DNA of 46,761 nucleotides from Peptococcaceae bacterium (GCA_030524315.1 JAUNGU010000009.1:1-46761), one strand, 5' to 3'. Shown: positions 1-8,802, counted from the first letter of the stretch. Program-made: numbers and translations. Notes: generated from the sequence alone by a model not told the origin.

Positions 1-159
1 GAGAAATGAAAATGTCATTAAATAGAAGTTTTTCAGCGTTATAGAATGAGACTATAACCAATTGCTCGTTATGGATATTTTACACAGGGTTTGCGAGCCT
101 CTATAATAAACACTGTCAAACGAACCAAGAAAAAATTCACAACCAAAGGAGACTACACC

Positions 160-1278
160 ATGAGCAATTTGCACGGACCATTCAGATACGATTTTGTCGG
201 GAGCTTCCTGCGTCCAGAACGTCTCAAGGAAGCCCGCGTTCAATATAAAGAAGGAAAAATCGACGCTGCTGCCTTGAAGGCCGTCGAAGACGAAGAAATC
301 ACTAAGCTCATCCAGCTGCAAAAGGATGCCGGTTATCACGCCATCACCGACGGCGAATTCCGCCGCGCCTACTGGCACCTCGACTTCATGTGGGGGCTCA
401 ACGGCGTTGACGAAATAGAGCTTGACCACGGCTATTATTTCCACGGCGAAGAAACCACCCACGGCTCTGTGGCCTGTGTCGGCAAAATCAGCGGCGAAAA
501 CCACCCATTCGTCGAGCACTACAAATTCGTCAAGCAGTTCGAGGATGACAACACCGTCGCTCGCCAGACCATTCCTGCACCATCCCAGCTCCTCGCTGAG
601 CTCTATCGCGAGGACAACGGCAAGCAGACCGACAGCGTCTACAGCGACAAGGAAGCACTCTACGCCGACATTGCCAAGGCCTACCAGACCGTTATCAAGG
701 ATCTCTACGATGCTGGCTGCCGCAACCTCCAGCTCGACGATTGCACCTGGGGCATGCTCGTTGACGACAGCTACCACAAATTCATGGCAGAAGCCGGCCT
801 GACCCTCGAAGAGGAAGCAGAGAAGTATCTCCGTCTCAACAACCTCGCCCTCGAAGGCCATCCGGAAGATATGACCATCACCACCCACGTCTGCCGCGGC
901 AACTATCATTCCACCTGGGCCAGCAGCGGCGCCTATGACCCAATCGCGCCATTCCTCTTTGCTCAGGAGAACGTCGACGCCTTCTATCTCGAATACGACG
1001 ACGAACGCTCCGGCAGCTTTGCGCCATTGGCAGAAATCGCCCCTGGTAAGAAGGTCGTCCTCGGCCTCGTCACCACCAAGAGCCCAGTCCTCGAGGACAA
1101 GGCCGCCGTCGAGGCCCGCATCAAAGAAGCGGAAGCCTACATTCCAAAGGATCGTCTCTACCTGAGCCCACAGTGCGGCTTCGCCTCCTGCGAAATCGGC
1201 AACAAGCTCACCGTCGACGACGAAAAAGCCAAGCTCGCCCTCGTCAAGGAAATCGCCGAAGACGTCTGGGGCAAATAA
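160..1278 (+). CDS. MetE-like methyltransferase (short, C-terminal-domain type)
   Basis: A 372-aa protein of the cobalamin-independent methionine synthase (MetE) C-terminal-domain family, as in stand-alone YxjG/YxjH-type proteins. It presumably moves a methyl group to a thiol such as homocysteine in the cytoplasm. The zinc-ligand set is visible: His243-x-Cys245, Glu278 and Cys339 in a QCGF context. The MetE N-terminal half that binds the polyglutamate folate is missing, so the methyl donor is uncertain. The ATG at 160 is chosen over an in-frame start at 91 because AAAGGAG lies 8 nt upstream and the upstream codons are not family-like. It is monocistronic, ending in a terminator. The family is confident; the substrate is not. 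Confidence 0.85.
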   Translation: MSNLHGPFRYDFVGSFLRPERLKEARVQYKEGKIDAAALKAVEDEEITKLIQLQKDAGYHAITDGEFRRAYWHLDFMWGLNGVDEIELDHGYYFHGEETTHGSVACVGKISGENHPFVEHYKFVKQFEDDNTVARQTIPAPSQLLAELYREDNGKQTDSVYSDKEALYADIAKAYQTVIKDLYDAGCRNLQLDDCTWGMLVDDSYHKFMAEAGLTLEEEAEKYLRLNNLALEGHPEDMTITTHVCRGNYHSTWASSGAYDPIAPFLFAQENVDAFYLEYDDERSGSFAPLAEIAPGKKVVLGLVTTKSPVLEDKAAVEARIKEAEAYIPKDRLYLSPQCGFASCEIGNKLTVDDEKAKLALVKEIAEDVWGK

Positions 1279-1290
1279 TTCTCGCTCAAA

Positions 1291-1338
1291 ACGCGAGCGC
1301 TGCGCACCTTCCCCTCCGCACAGCGCTTGCGTTTTTTT
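1291..1338 (+). terminator. Rho-independent terminator of the MetE-like gene
   Basis: Inverted arms ACGCGAGCGCTG (from 1291) and CAGCGCTTGCGT (1321-1332) are followed by a run of seven T. Confidence 0.85.
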
Positions 1339-1408
1339 GCATGCACGCAAATTTCTCGCTGGAAAATCTGCCGCGTCCAAGAATTTTTGCGCGGGCGGCG
1401 GCGGGCGA

Positions 1409-1437
1409 TTGACAAGGACCCGCTATAATGGTAGGAT
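1409..1437 (+). promoter_or_regulatory. Probable sigma-A promoter of lon
   Basis: TTGACA at 1409-1414 and TAGGAT at 1432-1437 are separated by exactly 17 bp. A perfect TATAAT at 1424-1429 sits inside the spacer, only 9 bp from the -35, so it cannot pair with this -35. The leader to the lon ATG is about 120 nt. Confidence 0.55.
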
Positions 1438-1511
1438 TAGAATGTTATCGAGATATGACTCAGATTATCCGCTTTAGACGGTGCGATCTGGGTATTTATT
1501 TTCGAGATGTT

Positions 1512-1538
1512 TTAGCACTCAATAAAATAAGTGGCTAA
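1512..1538 (+). promoter_or_regulatory. CIRCE-like inverted repeat upstream of lon
   Basis: TTAGCACTC at 1512-1520 is the exact left half of the CIRCE element (TTAGCACTC-N9-GAGTGCTAA) bound by the heat-shock repressor HrcA. The right half here, AGTGGCTAA at 1530-1538, matches only with a one-base insertion. It is placed in the leader just ahead of the ribosome site, where CIRCE elements often lie. Confidence 0.5.
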
Positions 1539-1552
1539 CATCTTGTGATGGA

Positions 1553-1564
1553 GGTTGATCAACC
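1553..1564 (+). promoter_or_regulatory. Perfect 12-bp palindrome overlapping the lon Shine-Dalgarno
   Basis: GGTTGATCAACC is fully self-complementary, abuts the lon ATG and shares its first GG with the GGAGG ribosome site (1550-1554). As RNA it can form a short GGUU/AACC stem with a GAUC loop, occluding part of the site; as DNA it could be a dimeric-regulator site. Which applies cannot be told from sequence. Confidence 0.45.
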
Positions 1565-3859
1565 ATGTTTGTCATACCATTGTATAATGTACTCATCGTT
1601 CCCCACGTCAACATGTACGTCAAGGTGAGCGAGTTTAAGGAATTTGCCCTCAAGGAACCAGCCCTCTACGAGGATGTGGTGTTGCTCATTGCCAAGGAGC
1701 AGCGGGATCGCCACGCTTATCAGAAGAACGATTTCTACGACATCGGCGTGCGCGGCCAGGTCATTGCCATTTCTGAGGATGGCTTCGTGACGATCCACAG
1801 CGCGAGCCGCGTGCACATTGATGCCGTCCATATCAATACGGATGCAACCATCGATGTGGAGACGACGCCACTGGAAGATATCGCCGACCTCAGCCCCGAG
1901 GAGATGCAGCCCCATCTGGCGGCGATCAAGGAGGCGTTGGCGGATTTTGCCAAGGACTTTGATTGGGGCGCGCGGGTGTTGCCGATGATCGAGGGCTTTC
2001 AGACCATGGAGGATGCGGCGGTGTCCCTTTCGCCATGGCTGACGACGACCAACGAGGATCGCTACGAGGTGCTGACCCACGCCAGCCGTCACGAGCGCAT
2101 GCTGGCACTGGAGCGCATTCTCTACGCCTTTATCGAAATCGCCAAGGCAGGCGCCGAGGCGGCGGAAATGCAGAAAATCGAGTACGAGCAGAACATGAAG
2201 GAGCAGGCGTTGCGCCACCAGATCGAGGTCTTGCAGCGGGAGCTTGACGAGATGCACCCGGAAAATCTCTCGGAGCTCGAGCAATTTGCCACGAAAATCC
2301 AGACCTTGCCCCTCAACGCCCAGGCCAAGGCCGAGGCAGAGAAGGTGTTGCGCCGTCTCAAGCAGGAAAATGGCACCGGCAACGAATACGCCCTGCTCTA
2401 CGATTATATGGAATATCTCCTCTCGATGCCGTGGAAGCGCCAGCGCGCCAAGAAAATCGATGTCGCCTATGCCAAGAAGGTTCTCGACGAGGACCACTAC
2501 GGCCTCAAAAAGGTCAAGACCCGCGTCATCCAGCAGATTGCCGTCATGTCCCTCAAGAAAAAGCAGGCAGGCTCGATTTTGCTCTTTGTGGGCGCGCCGG
2601 GCACCGGCAAGACGTCGGTGGGACAGAGCATTGCCCGCGCCCTCAAGCGCAAATACGTGCGCGTGAGCCTGGGTGGGGTCCGCGATGAGGCGGACATTCG
2701 CGGCCATCGCCGCACCTACATTGGCGCCATGGCCGGGCGCATTGCCGACGGTCTGCACAAGGTCGGCGTCAACAATCCCGTCATGGTCCTCGACGAGGTC
2801 GACAAGCTCTCGGCCAGCTACAACGGCGATCCGGCGAGTGCGCTCCTGGAGGTCCTCGACCCTGAGCAGAACAACACCTTTGTCGATCATTATCTCAACG
2901 TGCCTTTCGACCTCTCGGATGTATTCTTCATTTGCACTGCCAACAGCACTGACACCATCCCGGCGCCGCTCTTGAACCGCATGGAGGTCATCGAATTTTC
3001 CGGCTACACGATGGAGGACAAGCTCGAAATTGCCAAGCGCCACCTGATCAAAAAATCCCTCGATCAGAGCGGCCTCAAGGAAGGGGCGCTGGTGCTCTCG
3101 GATGAAACCCTGCGCACCCTCATCGAGGACTTCACCATGGAGGCGGGCGTTCGCGGCCTGCGCAAGCGCATCGACGCCCTCTGCCGCAGCGCCGCTGTGC
3201 GCGTCGCCACCGGCGAAAAGCCACCGTTTACGATTGTGCCGGAGGATTTGCGCGAGTGGCTCGACATGCAGCCATACCTCCACGAGCACATTCTCTCGGA
3301 GAAGCGCCCGGGCGTCGTCACAGGCCTGGCCTGGACTCAGGCAGGCGGCGACATTCTCTTTATTGAAGCCCTCTTTACCAAGGGCAGCGGCAAGCTCGTC
3401 CTCACCGGCAAGCTCGGCGACGTCATGAAGGAAAGTGCCTACCTGGCGACGAGCCTCGTCAAGGCCCTCTTCCCGGACAAGGCCGCCCTCTTTAAGGAAA
3501 ACGACCTACACATTCACGTCCCTGACGGCGCTGTGCCAAAGGATGGCCCATCGGCGGGCATTACCCTGACCACGGCGATTGCTTCCCTGGTCACCGGCCG
3601 CGCCGTTGCCCCAACCTACGCCATGACCGGCGAGGTCGCCCTGCGTGGCGCCGTCACCGCCATCGGCGGCCTCCAGGAAAAGCTCATGGCGGCTCAACGC
3701 GCTGGTATCACCACCGTCCTCATTCCAAAGGAAAACGAGCGTGATCTCGCCGACATCGACGAAAAAATCACCGCGCCCCTGACCATCATCCCTGTCGAGG
3801 ATGTGCACGAGGTCTTGCGCATCGTCGGCATTTTGGACGCGGCGCAGCCAGCCGAATAA
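1565..3859 (+). CDS. lon: ATP-dependent protease Lon (LonA type)
   Basis: A 764-aa cytoplasmic AAA+ serine protease that degrades misfolded and regulatory proteins. Domain order: N-terminal substrate domain (about 1-200), helical linker with coiled coil (about 200-270), AAA+ module with Walker A GAPGTGKT at 343-350 and Walker B VMVLDEVDK, then a protease domain with catalytic Ser663 (PKDGPSAG) and Lys706 (GLQEK). The 43-residue Ser-Lys spacing matches E. coli Lon. The N-domain is slightly short but the protein is otherwise full length. The ATG at 1565 follows GATGGAGG. It is monocistronic. The CIRCE-like repeat in the leader suggests heat-shock repression by HrcA. Confidence 0.96.
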   Translation: MFVIPLYNVLIVPHVNMYVKVSEFKEFALKEPALYEDVVLLIAKEQRDRHAYQKNDFYDIGVRGQVIAISEDGFVTIHSASRVHIDAVHINTDATIDVETTPLEDIADLSPEEMQPHLAAIKEALADFAKDFDWGARVLPMIEGFQTMEDAAVSLSPWLTTTNEDRYEVLTHASRHERMLALERILYAFIEIAKAGAEAAEMQKIEYEQNMKEQALRHQIEVLQRELDEMHPENLSELEQFATKIQTLPLNAQAKAEAEKVLRRLKQENGTGNEYALLYDYMEYLLSMPWKRQRAKKIDVAYAKKVLDEDHYGLKKVKTRVIQQIAVMSLKKKQAGSILLFVGAPGTGKTSVGQSIARALKRKYVRVSLGGVRDEADIRGHRRTYIGAMAGRIADGLHKVGVNNPVMVLDEVDKLSASYNGDPASALLEVLDPEQNNTFVDHYLNVPFDLSDVFFICTANSTDTIPAPLLNRMEVIEFSGYTMEDKLEIAKRHLIKKSLDQSGLKEGALVLSDETLRTLIEDFTMEAGVRGLRKRIDALCRSAAVRVATGEKPPFTIVPEDLREWLDMQPYLHEHILSEKRPGVVTGLAWTQAGGDILFIEALFTKGSGKLVLTGKLGDVMKESAYLATSLVKALFPDKAALFKENDLHIHVPDGAVPKDGPSAGITLTTAIASLVTGRAVAPTYAMTGEVALRGAVTAIGGLQEKLMAAQRAGITTVLIPKENERDLADIDEKITAPLTIIPVEDVHEVLRIVGILDAAQPAE

Positions 3860-3868
3860 TTTGCAAAC

Positions 3869-3908
3869 AAAAAGACATTGCACGAACGCGCGTGCAATGT
3901 CTTTTTTT
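3869..3908. terminator. Bidirectional terminator between lon and the DUF523 gene
   Basis: AAAAAGACATTGCACG and CGTGCAATGTCTTTTT form a long perfect stem with an A-tract before and a T-tract after. It can end the converging transcripts from both sides. Confidence 0.9.
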
Positions 3909-3918
3909 CTGGGAAAAA

Positions 3919-4617
3919 TTAATCCTCGTCCCAAAATATGCAGTTGACGGGACACATTTTGATGGCGTCCTTGACGTCGGCGAGGGTCTCGGCAGTGACT
4001 GCTTTGGTGGCGCGGGCGGTGCCGAGGTCGGTCATCGCAAAGACGTCCTCGCAAATGGCGGCACAGCTGCCACAGCCGACGCAGCTACCTTCTTCTACAG
4101 CAACGTACAGGGTATTTGCTCCTTTGTCGAGATGGGATTGGGCCTTGTCCATGAGGGCAGAGGCCTCGAAGTCTTCATCAGAAATCACCTGCACGCCCGC
4201 ATCCATGAGCGCCTGCGCCGTGACGCCGGGCGCGTCGATGAGGGTGCCGGAAAAGCTGCCATCGTAGCGGCTCTGGACGCCGCAGGATGGGCTGCGGCTT
4301 TTGAGAATGGCGTAGTCAATGTGAAAATCTCGGCAGATGGCCACCGCTTGCGCCGCGCCCTTGGCATAGGCCGCCGTCACATCCAAGCCCTCCTTGGTGA
4401 GGACGCGCCCGTCGGGCTGGCACTCGGCAGGGACGCGGGGCGTCTGCAGGCCGCCGTAGGTTTCCGGACAGAAGGGCACGAAGGAAAAATGACGGCCATT
4501 ATCGATGATCAGGGGATGGGGCTTGGACTCGCCGTCGTAGCGGCAGGCGATGCCCAAGAGACAGGCACTCACAAGCACCGAGACGGGCTGAGATTTAATG
4601 GATTTGCCGTTTTTCAC
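3919..4617 (-). CDS. DUF523 protein fused to a 4Fe-4S ferredoxin domain
   Basis: A 232-aa protein. Residues from about 12 to 155 are a DUF523 domain with its conserved signatures (SACLLG, CRYDG, PHP, CPE with GGL and TPR, KSRSPSCG). The C-terminal part (about 165-232) is a ferredoxin-like domain with CVGCGSCAAIC and a distal CPVNC, enough for one 4Fe-4S cluster. DUF523 has no settled biochemistry; the many conserved Cys and the fused ferredoxin suggest redox or iron-sulfur chemistry (inference). The start is GTG at 4617, with GGAAGGAGG 10 nt upstream; that site lies inside the end of the upstream 118-aa gene, so the two overlap by 23 nt and are probably coupled. Confidence 0.85.
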   Translation of the reverse strand: MKNGKSIKSQPVSVLVSACLLGIACRYDGESKPHPLIIDNGRHFSFVPFCPETYGGLQTPRVPAECQPDGRVLTKEGLDVTAAYAKGAAQAVAICRDFHIDYAILKSRSPSCGVQSRYDGSFSGTLIDAPGVTAQALMDAGVQVISDEDFEASALMDKAQSHLDKGANTLYVAVEEGSCVGCGSCAAICEDVFAMTDLGTARATKAVTAETLADVKDAIKMCPVNCIFWDED

Positions 4618-4951
4618 GACTGCTGCGCCTCCTTCCGGCGTATTTTGGCCGCACCCGCAAAAGGCTCAGCACCGGCAGATTTTCCTCGTCGCATTTGACC
4701 TCGGCAATGTCCACCCAGAGATCGTCCTCTAGGGCGCTTTTTGCCTTGACGAGCCAGCGACCTGCGTCATCGTCGCGGTCGATGCGGTAGCAGTGGGCCT
4801 CGCCAAAGGGCGGCCGCAGGGCATAATCGATGAGCACATTGTCCATCATCGTGCGCCAAGGCTCGCCCTGGATGACGACCTCGGTCATGCAGCCGCAGGG
4901 CGATTGGCGGGTGGCGCCAATGGGCCGTTTATGTTCACTATAAATGTGCAT
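4595..4951 (-). CDS. Hypothetical protein, 118 aa, coupled to the DUF523 gene
   Basis: I do not recognise this family. It is a soluble, mixed-charge protein with a basic tail (GRRRSSREKRQIH) and two cysteines in PCGCM near residue 20 that could bind metal. The ATG at 4951 is preceded by AAGGAAG at good spacing, and its 3' end overlaps the start of the DUF523 gene, which supports a real two-gene operon. No membrane segment or signal peptide is seen. Confidence 0.65.
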   Translation of the reverse strand: MHIYSEHKRPIGATRQSPCGCMTEVVIQGEPWRTMMDNVLIDYALRPPFGEAHCYRIDRDDDAGRWLVKAKSALEDDLWVDIAEVKCDEENLPVLSLLRVRPKYAGRRRSSREKRQIH

Positions 4952-5320
4952 GATATCGCTTCCTTGTGTTTTGTAAAATCGTCGTTAAAAAATCCCTCCC
5001 CATATTATAGCCGCGCGCGCCGTCGGATACAAGAAAAAAGGCTTCATGAACGGATTTTTCAGGCATCAGTGAGGGTGAGTGAAGAAATCTGACAAATATT
5101 CATACTCAGAAGAATTGCATTAATAGATTGAAAGAACGAATATATTAAAGTTAAAGCATGTAATAAACTACTGGAAAAGTGGGAAATAACCCTTTATAAT
5201 GCCAACATACAAAGAATTCATACAATTTTGCTAAAATCGCAAAAGAAATATGTTTGCAAATTCATTTATTTTTTATGGAAAGACAAGAAGACACTTTCAT
5301 TTAGGAAAAGGAGTTCACAA
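4952..5320. other. Intergenic region between diverging units (369 bp)
   Basis: AT-rich compared with the genes on both sides. It holds the leader of the 118-aa gene on the minus strand and the promoter of the first permease on the plus strand. I see no gene or strong hairpin in it. Confidence 0.6.
5172..5200 (+). promoter_or_regulatory. Promoter of the first APC permease
   Basis: TGGAAA at 5172-5177 and TATAAT at 5195-5200 are 17 bp apart. The -35 is weak (4 of 6) and the -10 perfect. The leader is about 115 nt. Confidence 0.5.
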
Positions 5321-6742
5321 ATGTCACAGTCCGAAGAAACACAGTTAGAAAAAAGTATGAGCCCCCTGAGCGTTTGGGGTCTGGCCCTCGGCGCGATGAT
5401 TGGCTGGGGCTGCTTTGTCATGCCCGGCGACACCCTCTTGCCCGAGGCGGGGCCAATCGGCGCTTCCATCGGCCTCATTCTCGGGGCGCTCTTGGTCGTG
5501 GTCATCAGCTTTAGCTACAATTACCTGATCAGCAAATTCCCTGTCGCCGGTGGCGGCTTCGTCTATGCCGACGCGGCCTTCGGCAAGACCCACGCCTTTA
5601 TTTGCGGCTGGTTCATTGCCATCGCCTACTGGGCGCTGATTCCGATGAACGCCACAGCCGTCGGCCTCGTTGCCCGCTACATTTTCCCGGGGCCGCTGCA
5701 GCAGCTCCCGCTCTACGACATTGCCGGCTGGACCGTCTACGGCGGCGAGCTCTTGGTCGACTTGGCGGCGATTGTCATCATCGGCTTCATCAATTTGCGC
5801 GGCGCTGAGGCGGCCGGCTGGTTTCAGACGGCGGTGGCCATGGGCCTGGTCGGGGCGATCCTCGTGATCCTCTCCTGCATCCTCATCCACGGCGTCGACC
5901 TCTCCAACCTCAAACCGTACTTTGCACCCGAAAAATCCATCTTTGCTTCGATTTTTGCGGTGACAGCGCTGGCGCCATGGGCCTATGTCGGCTTTGACTG
6001 CATCCCCCAGGCGGCAGAGGAATACGCCTTCTCCAACAAGAAAACCAAGGCGCTGTTGATTTCCTCAGTGTCTGTGGCAGCCCTCATGTACATGATCATG
6101 AACATTGCCACTGCCATCGTCGCGCCATGGCAGGATTTCATTGTCGACAACAAAAACTGGGCCACCGGCGCTGCCGTCGAAACCCTCATCGGCTATTTTG
6201 GCTTGATCCTTTTGGCCATCGCCATGCTCTGCGGCATCGTCTCGGGGATGAACGCCTTTTATCTCTCGGGCAGCCGCCTGCTCTACTCGATGGCCATCGC
6301 CGACGCCCTGCCAAAGGCCTTCACCAAGCTCGATCCAAAAACCCACGTACCAAAAAACGCCATTCTCTTTTTGCTCGTGCTCTCGTTTATCGCCCCATTC
6401 TTTGGGCGCCAGGTGCTGAGCTGGCTCGTGGATATGACCTCCGTCGGCGCAGGCATGGGCTTTACCTACACCTCCGCCTCGGCCTTGGCCATGGCGCGAC
6501 GTGAAGGCAACGGCAAGCAATGCTTCTGGAGTGGGCTGGGCGTGCTCTGCTCGCTGTTTTTCATCGGTCTTTTGATCATTCCGGGGATGCCCGGGTTCCT
6601 AGCCCCACAGGCATGGATCTTCCTCGTTGTCTGGCTTGTCATCGGCGCCATCTTCTTCGCCTCAAAATACAAAACCTACTACGCCTCGACAGCCCTCCAG
6701 GAAAAAGTCGCCAAAGCCAGCTTCGGCATGGACGACAAGTAA
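5321..6742 (+). CDS. APC-family amino-acid permease (copy 1)
   Basis: A 473-aa inner-membrane transporter of the amino acid-polyamine-organocation (APC) superfamily, with about 12 hydrophobic segments. The first helix carries the glycine-rich GLALGAMIGWGCF typical of APC substrate sites, and the family loop SKFPVAGGGFVYADAAFGKTH follows the second helix. The substrate cannot be read from sequence; the nearby gdhA makes an amino acid plausible. The ATG at 5321 follows AGGAAAAGGAG; 31 in-frame upstream codons lack a ribosome site. A very similar paralogue follows directly downstream with its own leader, so this looks like a tandem duplication. Confidence 0.9.
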   Translation: MSQSEETQLEKSMSPLSVWGLALGAMIGWGCFVMPGDTLLPEAGPIGASIGLILGALLVVVISFSYNYLISKFPVAGGGFVYADAAFGKTHAFICGWFIAIAYWALIPMNATAVGLVARYIFPGPLQQLPLYDIAGWTVYGGELLVDLAAIVIIGFINLRGAEAAGWFQTAVAMGLVGAILVILSCILIHGVDLSNLKPYFAPEKSIFASIFAVTALAPWAYVGFDCIPQAAEEYAFSNKKTKALLISSVSVAALMYMIMNIATAIVAPWQDFIVDNKNWATGAAVETLIGYFGLILLAIAMLCGIVSGMNAFYLSGSRLLYSMAIADALPKAFTKLDPKTHVPKNAILFLLVLSFIAPFFGRQVLSWLVDMTSVGAGMGFTYTSASALAMARREGNGKQCFWSGLGVLCSLFFIGLLIIPGMPGFLAPQAWIFLVVWLVIGAIFFASKYKTYYASTALQEKVAKASFGMDDK

Positions 6743-6755
6743 ACCTCATCCTCCA

Positions 6756-6789
6756 ACGGTCACCGTTCATAAGCGGTGGCCGTTTTTTT
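6756..6789 (+). terminator. Terminator of permease copy 1
   Basis: Arms ACGGTCACCG and CGGTGGCCGT (one wobble) are followed by seven T. Confidence 0.85.
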
Positions 6790-7142
6790 GCACTTAATAA
6801 TGTCATAAATGGCATATTTTATTAATAAAAACGGCGCTTATGGATGAACGGTGTTCTTTTAACAAAAGCAATACATCCTTTGTATAAAACATAGTCTTTT
6901 AACCATAAATTTTCAATTTTATCCTGTAATATTAAACGCTTAGCAATAAATCCATGAAAGGAACCCCTGGTTTTTTATCGGAATTGTACTTATAATTGCA
7001 AAAAAGATTTGTTGAATAAGTTTCATATATACATGAGATTTGTTCGACAATCGATTTTTTGTTTTTGACGCATTGCTTTCACACAACGAGGAAGGGATGA
7101 ATCAAAAGGAATTACAACACCTTGAGTAAAGGAGCGTTAAAC
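6790..7142 (+). other. AT-rich leader/intergenic region before permease copy 2
   Basis: About 350 bp of AT-rich sequence separates the paired permeases. A TATAAT lies at 6991-6996 but no convincing -35 is found 16-18 bp upstream. No ORF with a ribosome site and no stable hairpin is evident. Because copy 1 ends in a terminator, copy 2 must have its own promoter here. Confidence 0.5.
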
Positions 7143-8609
7143 ATGTCACAACAAGAAAATGTAGAATTCGAGAAAGGCCTAAGCCCGCTTGGGGTTTGGG
7201 GTCTTGCGCTCGGTGCGATGATCGGCTGGGGCTGCTTCGTCATGCCGGGGGACACGCTGTTGCCAAAGGCGGGCCCGATTGGTGCATCCATCGGTCTGAT
7301 TCTTGGCGCCTTAATGATTGTCGTCATCAGCTTTAGCTATAGTTATCTTATTAGTAAATTCCCTGTCGCTGGTGGCGAATTTGTCTATGCCGATACGGCC
7401 TTTGGTAAAACCCACGCCTTTCTCTGCGGGTGGTTCATTGCCATCGCCTACTGGTCACTGATTCCGATGAATGCGACGGCCGTTGGTCTGGTTGCCCGCT
7501 ACATCTTCCCAGGGCCACTGCAAACCTTCGAGCTTTATGACATTGCTGGCTGGACGGTTTACGGCGGCGAGCTGATTGTCGATATTCTCGCAATTCTCAT
7601 CATCGGCTTGGTCAACATGCGCGGCGTTGAAGCGGCTGGCTGGTTCCAGACGGCGGTTGCGCTGGGCCTCGTTGGCTGCATTCTCATCATCGGTGCGGTC
7701 ATCCTCGCCGGTGGCGTCGATTGGAGCAATCTCCAGCCTTACTTTGCACCGGACAAGACGGCGCTGGCGTCGATCTTTACGGTTGCTGCTTTGGCACCAT
7801 GGGCGTATGTGGGCTTTGACTGTATCCCGCAGGCCTCGGAGGAGTACGCCTTTTCCAATAAGAAAACCAAGGCGCTCTTGATTTCTTCGATTTCTGTGGC
7901 TGCCCTCATGTACATGATCATGAACATTGCCACCGCCATCGTCGGCCCTTGGGAGCAATTCATCATCGATTTCAAGGATTGGCCAACGGGCGCTGCTGTT
8001 GAGCATTTGATCGGGACCTTCGGTCTGATTCTTTTGGCGATTGCCATGCTCTGCGGCATCATCTCCGGGCTCAACGCCTTCTATCTGGCTGGTAGCCGCT
8101 TGCTCTATTCGATGGCCATTGCCGAAGCGATTCCTGCTGCCTTTGGCAAGCTCGATCCAAAGCACCACGTGCCTCGTAATGCCATCATCTTTATGATGCT
8201 CTTGGCGATGATCGCGCCATTCTTTGGCCGCCAGGTGCTGAGCTGGCTCGTTGACATGACCGCCGTTGGCGCGGACATGGGCTTTACCTACACGACGGCG
8301 TCGGCCTTTGTCATGGCCAAGCGCGCCGGTGACAAGAAGCAGATGTATATTTCCGGCCTCGGCGTGTGCTTTGCCGTCTTCTTTATTTGCCTGCTCGTGT
8401 TGCCATTTGCACCAGGGTTCCTCTCTGTTCAGGCGTGGGCCTTCCTGATTGTCTGGTTGGCCATCGGCGCCATCTTCTTTGCCGTCAAGCATAAAACCTA
8501 CTACGCATCCACGGCCCTCCAGGAAAAGGTGGCTGTCATCTGCGCAGAAAATGCCGACGACGAGGATGCGCTGGAAGCATTGGATTGTGAACATCTCTCG
8601 AACAAATAA
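7143..8609 (+). CDS. APC-family amino-acid permease (copy 2)
   Basis: A 488-aa APC permease, nearly identical to the preceding copy through most helices (same GLALGAMIGWGCFVMPGDTLLP first helix). It differs mainly at the N-terminus, in some loops (HHVPRNA against THVPKNA) and in a longer acidic C-terminal tail (ENADDEDALEALDCE). Start ATG 7143 is chosen because AAAGGAG sits 8 nt upstream; an ATG 21 nt earlier has no such site. Codons are less GC-biased than in copy 1, so the copies have drifted at silent sites while protein sequence is kept, suggesting both are functional. The substrate is unknown. Confidence 0.9.
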   Translation: MSQQENVEFEKGLSPLGVWGLALGAMIGWGCFVMPGDTLLPKAGPIGASIGLILGALMIVVISFSYSYLISKFPVAGGEFVYADTAFGKTHAFLCGWFIAIAYWSLIPMNATAVGLVARYIFPGPLQTFELYDIAGWTVYGGELIVDILAILIIGLVNMRGVEAAGWFQTAVALGLVGCILIIGAVILAGGVDWSNLQPYFAPDKTALASIFTVAALAPWAYVGFDCIPQASEEYAFSNKKTKALLISSISVAALMYMIMNIATAIVGPWEQFIIDFKDWPTGAAVEHLIGTFGLILLAIAMLCGIISGLNAFYLAGSRLLYSMAIAEAIPAAFGKLDPKHHVPRNAIIFMMLLAMIAPFFGRQVLSWLVDMTAVGADMGFTYTTASAFVMAKRAGDKKQMYISGLGVCFAVFFICLLVLPFAPGFLSVQAWAFLIVWLAIGAIFFAVKHKTYYASTALQEKVAVICAENADDEDALEALDCEHLSNK

Positions 8610-8647
8610 TTTTCCCCGCGGAAAATCCCTCAATACAAACGCATCGG

Positions 8648-8680
8648 AAAAGCCTGCGCCACTATTGGTGCAGGTTTTTT
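8648..8680 (+). terminator. Terminator of permease copy 2
   Basis: AAAGCCTGCGCC and GGTGCAGGTTTTTT form a stem (with a wobble) around ACTATT, followed by T. Confidence 0.8.
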
Positions 8681-8773
8681 CATGGGCGAATCAAAAAATA
8701 GAATTGATTGTTGCAATAAAAAATTGTAAGATTTGCGCCTTGGCATGATTTTATCTGAAAGTTAAGATAGCTT

Positions 8774-8802
8774 TTGACATTGCCTATATTCAATCCTATA
8801 AT
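8774..8802 (+). promoter_or_regulatory. Perfect consensus sigma-A promoter of gdhA
   Basis: TTGACA (8774-8779), a 17-bp spacer and TATAAT (8797-8802): a full consensus match, implying high constitutive expression. The short leader contains a small hairpin (GGAGC, GATAAA, GGCTCC) near 8812-8828. Confidence 0.85.

Noticed and set aside
1409-1429. TTGACA plus TATAAT as a promoter pair for lon
   Set aside because: The spacer is only 9 bp. TAGGAT at 17 bp fits the same -35 better.
1553-1564. FNR box over the lon start
   Set aside because: TTGATCAA contains FNR half sites but lacks the four-base spacer between them, and it overlaps the ribosome site.
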